Shown: positions 1 to 9,084 of the stretch, piece by piece
How positions within the stretch are numbered: the first letter of the stretch is position 1
How the letters are laid out: each line of letters opens with the position of its first letter
Assembly: GCA_900753975.1 (NCBI GenBank)
Contig: CAAEBC010000057.1
Span: 1-33,442 of the forward strand
Direction of reading: 5' to 3'
DNA: 33,442 bases
Source of the DNA: Clostridia bacterium
Lineage (GTDB): Bacteria > Bacillota > Clostridia > TANB77 > UBA1234
The notes under the pieces: generated by a model
The model's input: the letters and a program-made list of their open reading frames with translations, nothing else
What the model was told of the DNA's origin: nothing
Databases searched by the model: none
Position numbers and translations under genes: made by a program

Positions 1-689
1 AACATGTATTTTCTGATGCAACATGTACGGAGCCGAAGAAGTGTTCATGTGGAGCAACAACTGGCAAAGCACTTGGACATGAATTTGACTCTACTGGAAA
101 ATGTGCAAGATGTAACGCAGAATGTATACATTCGAAATTAGATCAAGATGGAAAATGCGTAGAGTGTGGAAAAATAGTAAAAATAAAGAAATTAGAAGCT
201 AATAAATATTCAAAAACTTTTAAGAATTATACTGAAATTCGAGGCAGTACATGTATAGTTAAAAATGGTGCCACAATACAAGTTTTAGATGCGGATATGA
301 TAGCTGTTTTTGTTGATGATGATAGTAAAGCTACAGTTGAGGATTCAAAAATTAAAATAACAGGTGTTGGTAAATTCAATGTAACATTGAAAAAGAATAA
401 TCAGTATATGACAGCGACTTTCTTTAGTTGGAATGTTAGATTGAAAGGAAGAGCTAGGTATTGGTTCTATAGTGATGAAGCTAGAACTAAAAAATATGGA
501 ATAGTATACTCAAATGCATATTTTGCAGTTGAAAAAACTGATAACCAGAAGGTTTTAAAGGTTAATGAAGTATTATTTGGTAGTGGAGGAAAAACAGACG
601 GTAAGAGTATAATTGGCAGATATATAACAAATTATTATGATCAAGCTAAAAATAAGAGTACTTCACAATATTATACTTATTCGTTTTAA
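1..689 (+). CDS. C-terminal part of a secreted Cys-rich-repeat protein (5' end outside window)
   Basis: The reading frame is open from position 3 to the TAA at 687-689, so the gene starts upstream of the window. The first 60 or so residues hold short repeats with paired cysteines (CSCG, CARC, CVECG) separated by a Gly-His-Glu-Phe type linker, a pattern known from surface proteins of gut Clostridia. The remaining 165 residues are rich in beta-prone and charged stretches, have no recognisable catalytic motif and end in a Tyr-rich tail. The same CxxC/His repeat style recurs in the SLH protein at 26616-29969, so the two are probably related surface proteins. The cysteine pairs could bind zinc or form disulfides; the sequence does not decide. 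A strong terminator follows. The function is unknown; that it is extracellular is inferred from the relative, because the signal peptide is not in the window. Confidence 0.7.
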   Translation, partial: HVFSDATCTEPKKCSCGATTGKALGHEFDSTGKCARCNAECIHSKLDQDGKCVECGKIVKIKKLEANKYSKTFKNYTEIRGSTCIVKNGATIQVLDADMIAVFVDDDSKATVEDSKIKITGVGKFNVTLKKNNQYMTATFFSWNVRLKGRARYWFYSDEARTKKYGIVYSNAYFAVEKTDNQKVLKVNEVLFGSGGKTDGKSIIGRYITNYYDQAKNKSTSQYYTYSF

Positions 690-713
690 ATTTAAGATTG
701 TAAATATAAAATT

Positions 714-746
714 AGTAGGCAAATTTAATTTGCCTACTGATTTTTT
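714..746 (+). terminator. Rho-independent terminator
   Basis: A perfect 12-bp inverted repeat (714-725 with 727-738) is followed by a run of T at 741-746. It ends the transcript of the Cys-rich protein and separates it from the polysaccharide locus. Confidence 0.85.
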
Positions 747-787
747 GCCTTTTATTAGAATCTTCAGTATTCTGGTTCTTTATTTTA

Positions 788-816
788 TTGACAGTTTAAG
801 GAAAAATTTATATAAT
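788..816 (+). promoter_or_regulatory. Consensus sigma-A promoter for the polymerase gene
   Basis: TTGACA at 788-793 and TATAAT at 811-816 are separated by exactly 17 bases, a perfect housekeeping promoter. A strong AAGGAGG ribosome binding site follows at 838-844, seven bases before the ATG at 852. Confidence 0.9.
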
Positions 817-851
817 AATTGTGTTTGTAAACGATTTAAGGAGGCGTTTTT

Positions 852-2804
852 ATGGCACGAAAAAGAAGTAGTGTGTCTAAGCAAACCAATGCAGTCACTA
901 TAGATGTGGATAGACAAAAATATGGTAGATGGGCTGCAATTTTGCTTTTTGGACTTATAGCCGGAATTTTCTTTTGTTTGTTTTGTGGTTGGATTTCAGG
1001 AGACACATCATATAATGAAATAAGCGATAACATAGTTACAGCTTTACTTCAAAATTATAATTATATTCTAGCATCGCTAGTTTTGATACCGGTTATAGCT
1101 TATATATATTCAAAAATTAAAGCAGAATTAAAAGCAAAGTTTATATCTGACGATCAAATAATGCTTTGGGGATTTTTAATAGGTTTATTTATTTTGATTA
1201 TGATAGTTTCGGTTTGCTCAATTGTTTATCCAATTAATAGTAGTACTTATTATGGTTTAAATTCAGCTAACACAGTAGGCATTTTTTTATGTTTTGTGAT
1301 TACACTTATAATACTATCATTAGTGTGCCTAGTATTAAAATGTTCTAGTTTATTGTCGGAGCAAAAGGCTTGCACTGGCATTTCAAATTCACAAAAAAAA
1401 GAGCCAAAAGTTTTTTGGAGTGCAGTTAAGAAATATTTACCTATTATTTTAATGATTATGTTTTTAATCTGGACTTTTATAAGTTGTATGCTTGCTCCAG
1501 AAGCTGCTGATGATGTTATAGGTGCTGAAGCTGCTGAAAAGGCTGGAGCATCGCCAAACGAAGTACTATCAAAAACACTAAATGGTTGCTATAACTTAAA
1601 AGATGGATTTTGGGCATTTTTAATGTATGGCTCTTTTATGCTTGGGGCAATGCTTATAGGAAAAGAAAACGAAAAGTTAAAGAAGTATCTTATCATAGCA
1701 TTTACTGTTATGATAACAGTTCTTTCTATTATAACTCTAGGAATGTCGATATATTATAATAACCAGTATGCACTTTTTAGAGAAAAATATAATGAATTTA
1801 TGCAAACATCTGGTGAACAGGGACTTGCCGAGTCTGGAATACAGTGGTCAGATTTTGAAAGAAAATTAAAAAGTGATGTCTATGAAGTTAATTCGAAATG
1901 GTACATATTTGCACAAAGAGGTGTGTTCAGAAATTCTAATCATTTTGCATATGTACTTTGCATGGGTATAATAGCCGCGATGTGGCTTGCTATAACTGAA
2001 AAAAAATGGACTTTCAAATTGCTATATTTAATATCATTTGTTATTCAACTTAGTATGCTTATTATAAACGATACGTTTGGTGGCTATCTTGGAGTTTTTG
2101 TTGCTATAGTTGCTAGTATTATATATGGAATTGCTAAATTCTGTTCATGTTTTGTAAACAAAAATGATTCAGCGGAAGAATCAAAAGCTAATAGTGAAAA
2201 AGATTTAATTAATAGTGCTATAGCATTATTTTTAGTTGTTGTTTTGTTTGTGTCATGCTCTCTAGATATTAAAAATCAAGATGAAGAATCTTATGTTGTA
2301 AATAACGTTAAAGGCTTTATTAGAGATATTGGAGTATTTGGTGGTTATATGACTACTACAGAAAATGCAACTCAAGTTGATGTTTCTAAATTAGATAAGT
2401 CTATAACTAAAGCCGGAAGTGGTAGAGGAGAAACTTGGCTAAAAGTTTGGGAGCTTATAAAACAAAGACCTCTTTTTGGATATGGTCTTGAGTGCTTATT
2501 ATTTCAATTTAGTGGTCAGTTTAATGTTGGCGAAGGTAGAACACATAACTTGTTACTTCAACTTCTAGCAACAGTAGGAATTCCTGGAACAATAATGTAT
2601 TTTGCTGCACTTGCAATTATATTTTTTAGACTTCTTAGTAACTGGAAATCATGGAGCGATGTGGAAAAAATCACTATATTTGTTGGAATTTCATATATAG
2701 TTACTGCACTAACAGGCAATTCAACTTACTACACATCACCATTTTTCATGATGTTTTTAGGATTTGTAGCTTTAACACAGTCGAAAAAGAAAAAGGAAGA
2801 ATAG
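852..2804 (+). CDS. O-antigen ligase/polymerase-type membrane protein (Wzy-like)
   Basis: This is a 650-residue polytopic membrane protein with about a dozen hydrophobic segments, beginning near residue 27. The C-terminal third carries the hallmark of the O-antigen ligase/Wzy_C family: a Gly-Arg-Gly-Glu-Thr-Trp segment, then a Pro-Leu-Phe-Gly-Tyr-Gly loop, then Arg-Thr-His-Asn before more membrane helices (about residues 520-600). Such proteins polymerise undecaprenyl-linked repeat units, or ligate glycans to an acceptor, on the outer face of the membrane. The locus has a flippase (15287-16831) and a priming transferase (2993-3640), so a Wzy polymerase role is the most likely. It is longer than a typical Wzy because of extra N-terminal helices and charged linkers. 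It has its own consensus promoter and its own terminator. Polymerase versus ligase cannot be separated by sequence alone. Confidence 0.8.
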   Translation: MARKRSSVSKQTNAVTIDVDRQKYGRWAAILLFGLIAGIFFCLFCGWISGDTSYNEISDNIVTALLQNYNYILASLVLIPVIAYIYSKIKAELKAKFISDDQIMLWGFLIGLFILIMIVSVCSIVYPINSSTYYGLNSANTVGIFLCFVITLIILSLVCLVLKCSSLLSEQKACTGISNSQKKEPKVFWSAVKKYLPIILMIMFLIWTFISCMLAPEAADDVIGAEAAEKAGASPNEVLSKTLNGCYNLKDGFWAFLMYGSFMLGAMLIGKENEKLKKYLIIAFTVMITVLSIITLGMSIYYNNQYALFREKYNEFMQTSGEQGLAESGIQWSDFERKLKSDVYEVNSKWYIFAQRGVFRNSNHFAYVLCMGIIAAMWLAITEKKWTFKLLYLISFVIQLSMLIINDTFGGYLGVFVAIVASIIYGIAKFCSCFVNKNDSAEESKANSEKDLINSAIALFLVVVLFVSCSLDIKNQDEESYVVNNVKGFIRDIGVFGGYMTTTENATQVDVSKLDKSITKAGSGRGETWLKVWELIKQRPLFGYGLECLLFQFSGQFNVGEGRTHNLLLQLLATVGIPGTIMYFAALAIIFFRLLSNWKSWSDVEKITIFVGISYIVTALTGNSTYYTSPFFMMFLGFVALTQSKKKKEE

Positions 2805-2836
2805 AGCTTGACTTTATAGAACAAAATATCGTTAAA

Positions 2837-2868
2837 GGACCTATATTTCAACTTATAGGTCTCTTTTT
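2837..2868 (+). terminator. Rho-independent terminator after the polymerase gene
   Basis: An 8-bp stem (2838-2845 with 2854-2861), extended by a G-T pair, is followed by a T-rich tract at 2862-2868. It makes the polymerase gene a single-gene transcript. Confidence 0.7.
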
Positions 2869-2931
2869 ATTTTCAGTGAGAAAAATCATTAAAATTTTAC
2901 ATGGAAATTCTATGTAAAGTAGCATAAAATC

Positions 2932-2960
2932 TTGACTATTTGCAACTTATGTTATAAAAT
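2932..2960 (+). promoter_or_regulatory. Probable promoter of the priming transferase
   Basis: TTGACT at 2932-2937 is followed after 17 bases by TAAAAT (2955-2960). An overlapping TATAAA preceded by TG (extended -10) is also possible. The ribosome binding site GGGAGG lies at 2977-2982, before the ATG at 2993. Confidence 0.6.
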
Positions 2961-2992
2961 TTTATTGTAGCTTTGAGGGAGGTAAATGTAAG

Positions 2993-3640
2993 ATGTATAA
3001 GTACATAAAGAGATTTATCGATACGATTATCGCATTTATTTTTTTAATTATTTTGTTTATCCCAATGTGTGTTGTAGCTATTTGTATTAAACTTGAAGAT
3101 GGAGGTCCTGTTTTTTACAAACAAACGAGAATTGGTAAAGATTTAAAACCTTTTAAAATATATAAATTTAGATCTATGAGAACTAATCGTAAAGAATTTG
3201 ACGGCAAATTATCTCATGAGGAGATGGTTACAAATGTCGGAAAATTTATTAGAAAGACAAGCATAGACGAGTTACCACAGATTATAAATATTTTAAAAGG
3301 AGAGATGGCTTTTATAGGTCCAAGACCTTGGATTGAAGATTATTACGAGTGGTTTACTGATGAACAAAAAAGAAGAAACGAAGTTTTACCTGGCATTTCT
3401 GGACTAGCCCAAGTTAAAGGAAGAAATGGAATTTCTATTACAGACAAAATAAAATATGATGTTGAATATGTGGATACAATGAGTTTTCTTTTAGATTTGA
3501 AGATATGGTATGGAACTATCAAAACAATTTTGCGTGGAAAAGAAGCAGAAATATCTGAGGTTGGTATAAAAGATGAAATAGAAGAATTGAAAAGCGAAAA
3601 AAATGTATCAAAAAAAAAGACAGCTAAGGGAGTAGCATAA
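2993..3640 (+). CDS. Priming undecaprenyl-phosphate sugar-phosphate transferase (WbaP/PglC family)
   Basis: This 215-residue enzyme belongs to the bacterial sugar transferase family, which moves a sugar-1-phosphate from a UDP-sugar to undecaprenyl phosphate to start a repeat unit on the inner face of the membrane. One hydrophobic segment (about residues 10-33) is the re-entrant membrane helix. It is followed by the family blocks: a Pro-Val-Phe-Tyr-Lys-Gln segment, Lys-Phe-Arg-Ser-Met, the Asp-Glu-Leu-Pro-Gln motif near residue 98, and Gly-Pro-Arg-Pro near residue 110. The length matches the minimal monotopic PglC-like core, without the extra membrane domain of WbaP. The C-terminus has a Lys- and Glu-rich tail of about 30 residues, unusual for the core family. 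It has its own promoter and is followed by a terminator, but sits directly before the transferase operon. Which sugar it transfers cannot be read. Confidence 0.93.
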   Translation: MYKYIKRFIDTIIAFIFLIILFIPMCVVAICIKLEDGGPVFYKQTRIGKDLKPFKIYKFRSMRTNRKEFDGKLSHEEMVTNVGKFIRKTSIDELPQIINILKGEMAFIGPRPWIEDYYEWFTDEQKRRNEVLPGISGLAQVKGRNGISITDKIKYDVEYVDTMSFLLDLKIWYGTIKTILRGKEAEISEVGIKDEIEELKSEKNVSKKKTAKGVA

Positions 3641-3656
3641 TTGAATATAAAATTAA

Positions 3657-3707
3657 AAACTAACGCGTTTCGGTTTAAAATATAAATAGAATGCGTTAGT
3701 TTTTTTA
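3657..3707 (+). terminator. Terminator or attenuator between the priming transferase and the glycosyltransferase operon
   Basis: A 10-bp stem (3657-3666 with 3693-3702) closes a 26-base loop and is followed by T to 3707. The SD sequence of the next gene starts only four bases later (GGAGG at 3711-3715). I see no strong promoter between 3641 and 3719, so transcription of the long operon may have to read through this hairpin. Confidence 0.65.
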
Positions 3708-3719
3708 ATCGGAGGAAAA

Positions 3720-4844
3720 ATGAAAAAGGTATTATTTATAGCACATGTTGATTCGCATATTAGGCACTTTCATTTGCCGTATTTAAAGTACTTTAAGGAA
3801 AAAGGATATGAAGTACACGTGGCAACATCAAATGATGAAAATGAGGCGTTTCCGTATTGCGATGTTAAGCATACAGTATGTATGGAGAGAAGCCCATTTA
3901 AGCTAAACAATATAAAGGCAATTTCTCAAATGAAGAAGATTTTAAGCAATGAACATTTTGATGTTATACATTGTCATACACCGATGGGCGGGGTTGTGAC
4001 AAGAATCGCTGCTAAAAACACAAGGAAACACGGAACTAAAGTTTTTTATACAGCACATGGTTTTCATTTCTGCAAAGGATGTTCCAAAAAGAATTGGATT
4101 TTTTATTATCCAGTCGAAAAATATTTGTCTAAATTCACAGATGTATTAGAGACGATAAATATTGAAGACTACGAGTTAGCAAAAGATAAGTTTCAAGCTA
4201 AAAGAGTTGAGATGGTACATGGTGTTGGAGTGGATGATAAAAAGTTTAATGAAGAGCCTCTTGATAAAGATGAAAAAAATAAACTAAAAAAAGAACTTGG
4301 CATTAATGATGGTGATTTTGTTTTGATGTATGTGGCAGAATTAATTAACAGAAAAAATCAAACTATGCTAATAGAAGCAATGAGCAAAATAACAAAAGAA
4401 CATTCCAATATAAAGGCATTTTTGGTTGGAAATGGAGTAAATTTTGATAAATACAATGCCTTAATAAAAGATTTAAATCTTGAGAAAAATGTAATATTAC
4501 TTGGCTATAGACGAGATGTTCCAAAATTGTTAAAAGTATGTGATGTGTGTGTATCTACAAGTTCTCAAGAAGGAATGGGATTAAATTTGGTTGAAGGGTT
4601 ACTTTCTGGTGTACCTATTATCGCATCTAAGATTAGAGGACATTTGGAGTTCGCTCAAGGAAATGTTAATGGATTACTTTTTGAAAATTCGGAAGAACTT
4701 GTAAAAGATATTATACTTTTGAATGATGATTCAAAACTTCGAGCTAAACTTGCAAAAAATGCTAGAAAATCTGTTGAAACATTCACATTAGAAAATGCTT
4801 TAAGGGAACAAATAGAAATATACGAAACTGAACTAAAAGATTAA
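3720..4844 (+). CDS. GT4 glycosyltransferase (EpsD-like)
   Basis: This 374-residue GT-B retaining glycosyltransferase adds a sugar to the lipid-linked repeat unit in the cytoplasm. The N-terminal Rossmann half starts at residue 1, with a His-rich segment (HVDSHIRHFHLPYL) typical of EpsD-like enzymes that act early in exopolysaccharide assembly. The C-terminal donor-binding half has the GT4 signature with glutamates in an E-x7-E arrangement (SSQEGMGLNLVEGLLSG, about residues 281-297). The length is normal. The ribosome binding site GGAGG is five bases before the ATG. It is the first gene of a tightly packed operon running to 17803. Linkage and donor sugar cannot be assigned. Confidence 0.88.
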   Translation: MKKVLFIAHVDSHIRHFHLPYLKYFKEKGYEVHVATSNDENEAFPYCDVKHTVCMERSPFKLNNIKAISQMKKILSNEHFDVIHCHTPMGGVVTRIAAKNTRKHGTKVFYTAHGFHFCKGCSKKNWIFYYPVEKYLSKFTDVLETINIEDYELAKDKFQAKRVEMVHGVGVDDKKFNEEPLDKDEKNKLKKELGINDGDFVLMYVAELINRKNQTMLIEAMSKITKEHSNIKAFLVGNGVNFDKYNALIKDLNLEKNVILLGYRRDVPKLLKVCDVCVSTSSQEGMGLNLVEGLLSGVPIIASKIRGHLEFAQGNVNGLLFENSEELVKDIILLNDDSKLRAKLAKNARKSVETFTLENALREQIEIYETELKD

Positions 4845-4845
4845 T

Positions 4846-5922
4846 GTGTGTATAAAGGAGTTGGAACTTACGAACGAAGATTATAAAATTAGTATCATAG
4901 TACCTGCTTATAATGTTCAAAAATATATAAAGCAATGTTTGGAAAGCATAATAAATCAAACGTATAAAAATCTCGAGATAATTGTTGTTAATGATGGCTC
5001 TAAAGATAAGACTTTAGACATTATTGAAAGCATTGCAAAAGATGATGCAAGAGTTATTGTAATAAATCAAGAAAATCAAGGAGTGTCAACTAGCAGAAAT
5101 AATGCATTAAAAGGTGTTGATGGTGATTTTGTTATGTTCGTAGATAGCGACGATTGGCTTGACTTAGATGCATGTGAAGTTCTACTTAAAGAAGCTGTAA
5201 AAGAAAATGCAGATATTGTTATGTGCGGATATGTAAGAGAGTATGAAAATACTTCATTGGCTAAAGCTTCTTTTGATGAAGATAAGATTATTTTTAAATG
5301 CGAAGATGTAAAAAGTAAATTGCATAGAAGAATTTTTGGACCGTTAGGCAACGAACTATCAACACCAGAAAAACTAAATGCCATTACTACAATATGGGGA
5401 AAGTTATATAAAGCCTCAGTACTACGTGATTTGGAATTTGTTCCTTACGAAGAGATAGGAATGTGTGAAGATGGATATTTTAATATATTTGCTTTTGAAA
5501 AAACTAAGAAGGCAATGTTTATAAAAAAGTTTTTATATCATTATAGAAAGGTTATTAGTGGTGGTTCTCTTACTCAGAAAAAAGAAGTGGATACTTTTGA
5601 AAGAAATAAAAAATTTTGGAAGAAGTTAAATTTACTAATAAAGTCTAAAGAACTTTCAGATGATTATTTAAAAGCTTTGAACAACAGAATAAGCCTTTCT
5701 CTTATAGAAAATGGTATAAGCATAATGCTTAATAGTAATGAGAAATATAATAGATTAAAAATTATTTTGAATGATGAAATATATGCAGAAGCTATAAATG
5801 GATTAGAATTAAAGTACTTTCCTTTGCATTGGAAGATGTTTTTCTGGTTTGCAAAAATGAAATTTACGTTAGGTGTATTTGTGTTATTCAAAATGATTAT
5901 CAAATTTATGAATAAGAGGTAA
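4846..5922 (+). CDS. GT2 glycosyltransferase
   Basis: This 358-residue GT-A inverting family 2 transferase begins its catalytic domain at about residue 15 with the SIIVPAYN strand. It goes on through VVNDGSKDKT and the metal-binding Asp-Ser-Asp-Asp (FVDSDDW, about residue 102), then a long C-terminal helical region ending in a hydrophobic stretch that may sit on the membrane. The ATG lies one base after the previous stop, so translational coupling is likely. An AAAGGAG at 4854-4860 lies inside the frame and abuts a TTG at 4861, too close to serve it, so 4846 is the better start. It is one of four GT2 paralogues in this operon. The acceptor and donor are unknown. Confidence 0.88.
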   Translation: MCIKELELTNEDYKISIIVPAYNVQKYIKQCLESIINQTYKNLEIIVVNDGSKDKTLDIIESIAKDDARVIVINQENQGVSTSRNNALKGVDGDFVMFVDSDDWLDLDACEVLLKEAVKENADIVMCGYVREYENTSLAKASFDEDKIIFKCEDVKSKLHRRIFGPLGNELSTPEKLNAITTIWGKLYKASVLRDLEFVPYEEIGMCEDGYFNIFAFEKTKKAMFIKKFLYHYRKVISGGSLTQKKEVDTFERNKKFWKKLNLLIKSKELSDDYLKALNNRISLSLIENGISIMLNSNEKYNRLKIILNDEIYAEAINGLELKYFPLHWKMFFWFAKMKFTLGVFVLFKMIIKFMNKR

Positions 5923-5925
5923 TAT

Positions 5926-6993
5926 ATGAAAAAAATAACGTTTTTTGCCTATAATATGTATCAAATGGGTGGAATTGAAAAAGTGGTAACACTTATCGCA
6001 AATGAATTATCTAAAAAGTATGATGTAGAGATTATTTCCTTATACCAAACAGCAGAATTACCTTTTTATAAGTTATCTGAAAACATAAAAGTTTATAGTA
6101 TATTAAAAAAAGAGTTACGACCTATTAAATTATATTATTTGTATTTAATGTACAGAGTAAGAAGATTTTTGAAAGATTATAATACAGATGTTTTTATATG
6201 TGCTGGAACGGCATATGTGCCTTTAAATATATTTTTAAGAAAGAGAGCTAAGTATATAGCTTGGGAACATATGGATTCTTCTAAAGGAAGAGTAGGCGGA
6301 ATAATGTGGCTTGGAAGAAGAGTAAGTGCAAAATATGCAGATAATATTGTTGTTTTAACTAAAAAAGATTTAGAACAAAACATTAGATTTTTTAACGACG
6401 AAGAAAAATTACGTCAAATATATAACCCAATTGAGCTTTTGCCACAGCAAAATAAGTATGATCCAAATTCAAAAAAGATACTAACTGTTGCAAGAATTGA
6501 GTTGGACACAAAAGGCTATGATATGCTTGTAAGCGTTGCACAGAAAGTATTTGCTAAGCATAATGGATGGGAATGGCATATATATGGTGATGGACCAGAC
6601 TTTGATAAATTAAAAAAGCTAGTGCACAAAAATAACTTGGAAAACAATTTAAAACTTATGGGAAGGACAAATAAAATGAATGAACTATATAGTAAATATT
6701 CATTTTTTGTTATGACATCACGACATGAAGGTTTTCCAATGGTAAATATAGAAGCACACTATGCTAAGCTTCCAATTATAAGTTTTAATTGTAAATGTGG
6801 TCCAGATGAAATTATACAAGACGGTGTTAATGGTTTTTTAATAGAATGTTTTGATATAGAAAAGATGGTCGAAAAAATCAATTTTTTAATAGAAAATCCT
6901 GATGTTAGAATTAGAATGTCTGAAAATACGATGCTAGATAAGGAAAAGTTACAGATGGAAAACGTGATAAAAGAATGGGAAAGGATTATATAA
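5926..6993 (+). CDS. GT4 glycosyltransferase
   Basis: This is a 355-residue GT-B glycosyltransferase. The N-terminal segment has the Met-Gly-Gly-Ile-Glu loop (residues 13-17) that contacts the nucleotide-sugar phosphates. The C-terminal half has ARIELDTKGYD, IYGDGPD and the SRHEGFPMVNIEAHYAKLP block containing the E-x7-E pair. This resembles GalNAc- or galactosyltransferases of capsule loci, but the specificity is not readable. It starts three bases after the previous stop, with AAGAGGT as the ribosome binding site, and its own stop is one base before the next ATG. The gene is ordinary in length and codon use. Confidence 0.88.
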   Translation: MKKITFFAYNMYQMGGIEKVVTLIANELSKKYDVEIISLYQTAELPFYKLSENIKVYSILKKELRPIKLYYLYLMYRVRRFLKDYNTDVFICAGTAYVPLNIFLRKRAKYIAWEHMDSSKGRVGGIMWLGRRVSAKYADNIVVLTKKDLEQNIRFFNDEEKLRQIYNPIELLPQQNKYDPNSKKILTVARIELDTKGYDMLVSVAQKVFAKHNGWEWHIYGDGPDFDKLKKLVHKNNLENNLKLMGRTNKMNELYSKYSFFVMTSRHEGFPMVNIEAHYAKLPIISFNCKCGPDEIIQDGVNGFLIECFDIEKMVEKINFLIENPDVRIRMSENTMLDKEKLQMENVIKEWERII

Positions 6994-6994
6994 G

Positions 6995-8002
6995 ATGGTT
7001 GATTGTGTTAGCATAATAGTTCCTGTATATAATACAAAAAAAGAATACTTAAGTGAATGCTTAGAAAGTTTAATAAATCAGACGTATAAAAATCTAGATA
7101 TATTATTGATTGATGATGGTTCTCTTACTGAAACGGCAGACTTTTTAGATATGTATTCCCAAAAACATGATAATATACGAGTAATACATAAAAAGAACGA
7201 AGGCGTTTCTATAGCTAGAAATGTGGGATTAGATAATGCTCTAGGAAAATGGATAATGTTTGTAGATGCGGATGATATTTTGCCGTTGGATTCGCTAGAA
7301 AAAATGATAGTGGAACATAGTGCTGATGTTATGTTGGGAAAAATATGTTTTAACTGGAATGGTTCGCGTGAAGTTGGCGACGAGCAGTATGATATAATTT
7401 CAAAGGAAACGGATGTAAAAAATATAAAGCAAGAACTAATAAAGAGTGCTTTACTAATGAAAAGCAAAACGAGCAGTGTGGGAGCTATAGGTGCAAAAGT
7501 TTATCGAAAAAAGTTCTTGGAAGATAACAATATTAGATTTGAAAAATATATAAAATTAGGCGAAGATATTATGTTTAATATTAGAGCTTACCTAAATGCT
7601 TCAAACATTTTAGTTTCAAAAGATGTAGTATATGAATATCGAATAAATTCTGAATCTGTTACACAAAAGTATAGTGACAAGGTGCAAACTATGGTAGATG
7701 ATTTGGTAAAAGCTTTGGATGTGAATTTAAAAGAAAGATTGCAAGCAAATTATAAAAGAGAATATGATGCATTTATTATTTATCAAATTAATTATATGTT
7801 TATAAAATCGATTTTTCATAAAGAGACAAGCTTAAAACATAATGAACAAATAGCATGTGTACAAAAAATACTAAATGATTCTAAATATAATGAATCTATA
7901 AATAACGTTGAACTAAACTTGCTTTCTTCTAGAAAAAAAGCACTAGTAATCCTCTTGAGGACTAGACTCTATTTTTTATTAAGACTTTTGTATGCTTTGT
8001 AG
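6995..8002 (+). CDS. GT2 glycosyltransferase
   Basis: This 335-residue family 2 transferase has a GT-A domain at residues 1-110 (SIIVPVYNT, LIDDGS, FVDADD) and a helical C-terminal region with a conserved Gly-Glu-Asp segment (LGEDIMFN, about residue 188), where the catalytic base usually sits. The metal-binding block reads Asp-Ala-Asp-Asp rather than Asp-Ser-Asp-Asp, a common variant. The ATG is one base after the preceding stop. About 65 bases with no gene separate it from the next start. Substrate unknown. Confidence 0.87.
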   Translation: MVDCVSIIVPVYNTKKEYLSECLESLINQTYKNLDILLIDDGSLTETADFLDMYSQKHDNIRVIHKKNEGVSIARNVGLDNALGKWIMFVDADDILPLDSLEKMIVEHSADVMLGKICFNWNGSREVGDEQYDIISKETDVKNIKQELIKSALLMKSKTSSVGAIGAKVYRKKFLEDNNIRFEKYIKLGEDIMFNIRAYLNASNILVSKDVVYEYRINSESVTQKYSDKVQTMVDDLVKALDVNLKERLQANYKREYDAFIIYQINYMFIKSIFHKETSLKHNEQIACVQKILNDSKYNESINNVELNLLSSRKKALVILLRTRLYFLLRLLYAL

Positions 8003-8069
8003 ACGAGATTTGAAAAGGTGTATATTCTGTTATGGCTTTAAAATATAAAATTTGTTAGAGGTGAAAATT

Positions 8070-9071
8070 TTGAACGAGAAAATAGATTTTGTCATTATTT
8101 GGGTTGATGGCGGCGATGTGGAATGGAGAAAAGAAAAAAATAAATATGCAGGAATTCCAAATGAAGAAATTAATGGAGATGCGAGGTTTAGAGATTGGGA
8201 TAACTTAAAATATTGGTTTAGAGGAGTGGAAAAATTTGCACCTTGGGTTGATAACATTTATTTTGTTACGTGTGGGCATTATCCGAAATGGCTTAATTTG
8301 AATCATCCTAAGTTAAAGTTTGTTAGGCATGATGAGTACATACCAAAAGAGTATTTGCCTACGTTTAGTTCACATACAATAGAACTAAATTTACATAGAA
8401 TAAAAGGACTTAGTGAAAAAATTGTATATTTCAATGATGATATGTTTTTAATTTCCCCAGTTCAAAAGTCGGATTTTTTTGAAAATGAGAAACCAAGATA
8501 CGTTTTGCAACATGAGGTGTTTGTTCCAAATCAAGACAATGATTTCTTTCAGCATATAATAATTAATAATATGACAATAATTAATAAATATTTTGATAAA
8601 AGCACTTCTATAAAAAAGAATTTTGGAAAATGGCTTAGCTTTAAAAACTCTTTTAAATATAATGCTAAAAATATTTTGCTTTTGCCTTGGAAAAAGTTTT
8701 CTTGTTTTATAGATACACATACACCATCGCCACTTTTGAAAAGTACAATGGAAGAATTATGGAATAAAGAATTTAGCATACTTGATAAAACTTCGAAAGA
8801 TAAGTTTAGACAAATGGATGGAGTAAATCAGTATTTATTTAAAAATTATGATGTTGCAAGAGGAAATTTTGAAGTTACAAGTGCAAAAGATTTTGAGTAT
8901 TATGATGTAAAAGAAGACAATACAAAGCTTATAGATACAATCATAAATCAAAGTAAAAAAATTATATGTGTAAATGACACTACTAATAAATTTGATTTTG
9001 AAACGGCAAAAAAAGAAATAAATGGTGCGTTCGAAAAAATTTTGCCGAATAAATCTGAATTTGAAATATAA
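8070..9071 (+). CDS. Stealth-family capsular sugar-phosphate transferase
   Basis: A protein of about 333 residues with the conserved blocks of the Stealth family: IDFVIIWVDGGDVEW at the N-terminus (CR1), then RFRDWDNLKYWFRGVEKFAP and the following WVDNIYFVT segment (CR2), a Phe-Asn-Asp-Asp-Met block (about residue 125), and HTPSPLL near residue 216 (CR3). Known members transfer a sugar phosphate (hexose- or GlcNAc-1-phosphate) to a glycan, giving phosphodiester-linked capsules, so this polymer may contain phosphodiesters. I chose TTG 8070 as the start because AGAGGTG lies about six bases before it; a TTG at 8052 in the same frame has no ribosome binding site. The next gene's strong AAGGAGG overlaps this stop codon. 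Confidence 0.85.
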   Translation: MNEKIDFVIIWVDGGDVEWRKEKNKYAGIPNEEINGDARFRDWDNLKYWFRGVEKFAPWVDNIYFVTCGHYPKWLNLNHPKLKFVRHDEYIPKEYLPTFSSHTIELNLHRIKGLSEKIVYFNDDMFLISPVQKSDFFENEKPRYVLQHEVFVPNQDNDFFQHIIINNMTIINKYFDKSTSIKKNFGKWLSFKNSFKYNAKNILLLPWKKFSCFIDTHTPSPLLKSTMEELWNKEFSILDKTSKDKFRQMDGVNQYLFKNYDVARGNFEVTSAKDFEYYDVKEDNTKLIDTIINQSKKIICVNDTTNKFDFETAKKEINGAFEKILPNKSEFEI

Positions 9072-9084
9072 GGAGGAATTTTAC

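Noticed and set aside
8448..8779. Minus-strand frames within the Stealth gene
   Set aside because: No ribosome binding site, low-complexity Ile/Phe/Lys content, and the plus-strand gene has clear family motifs.
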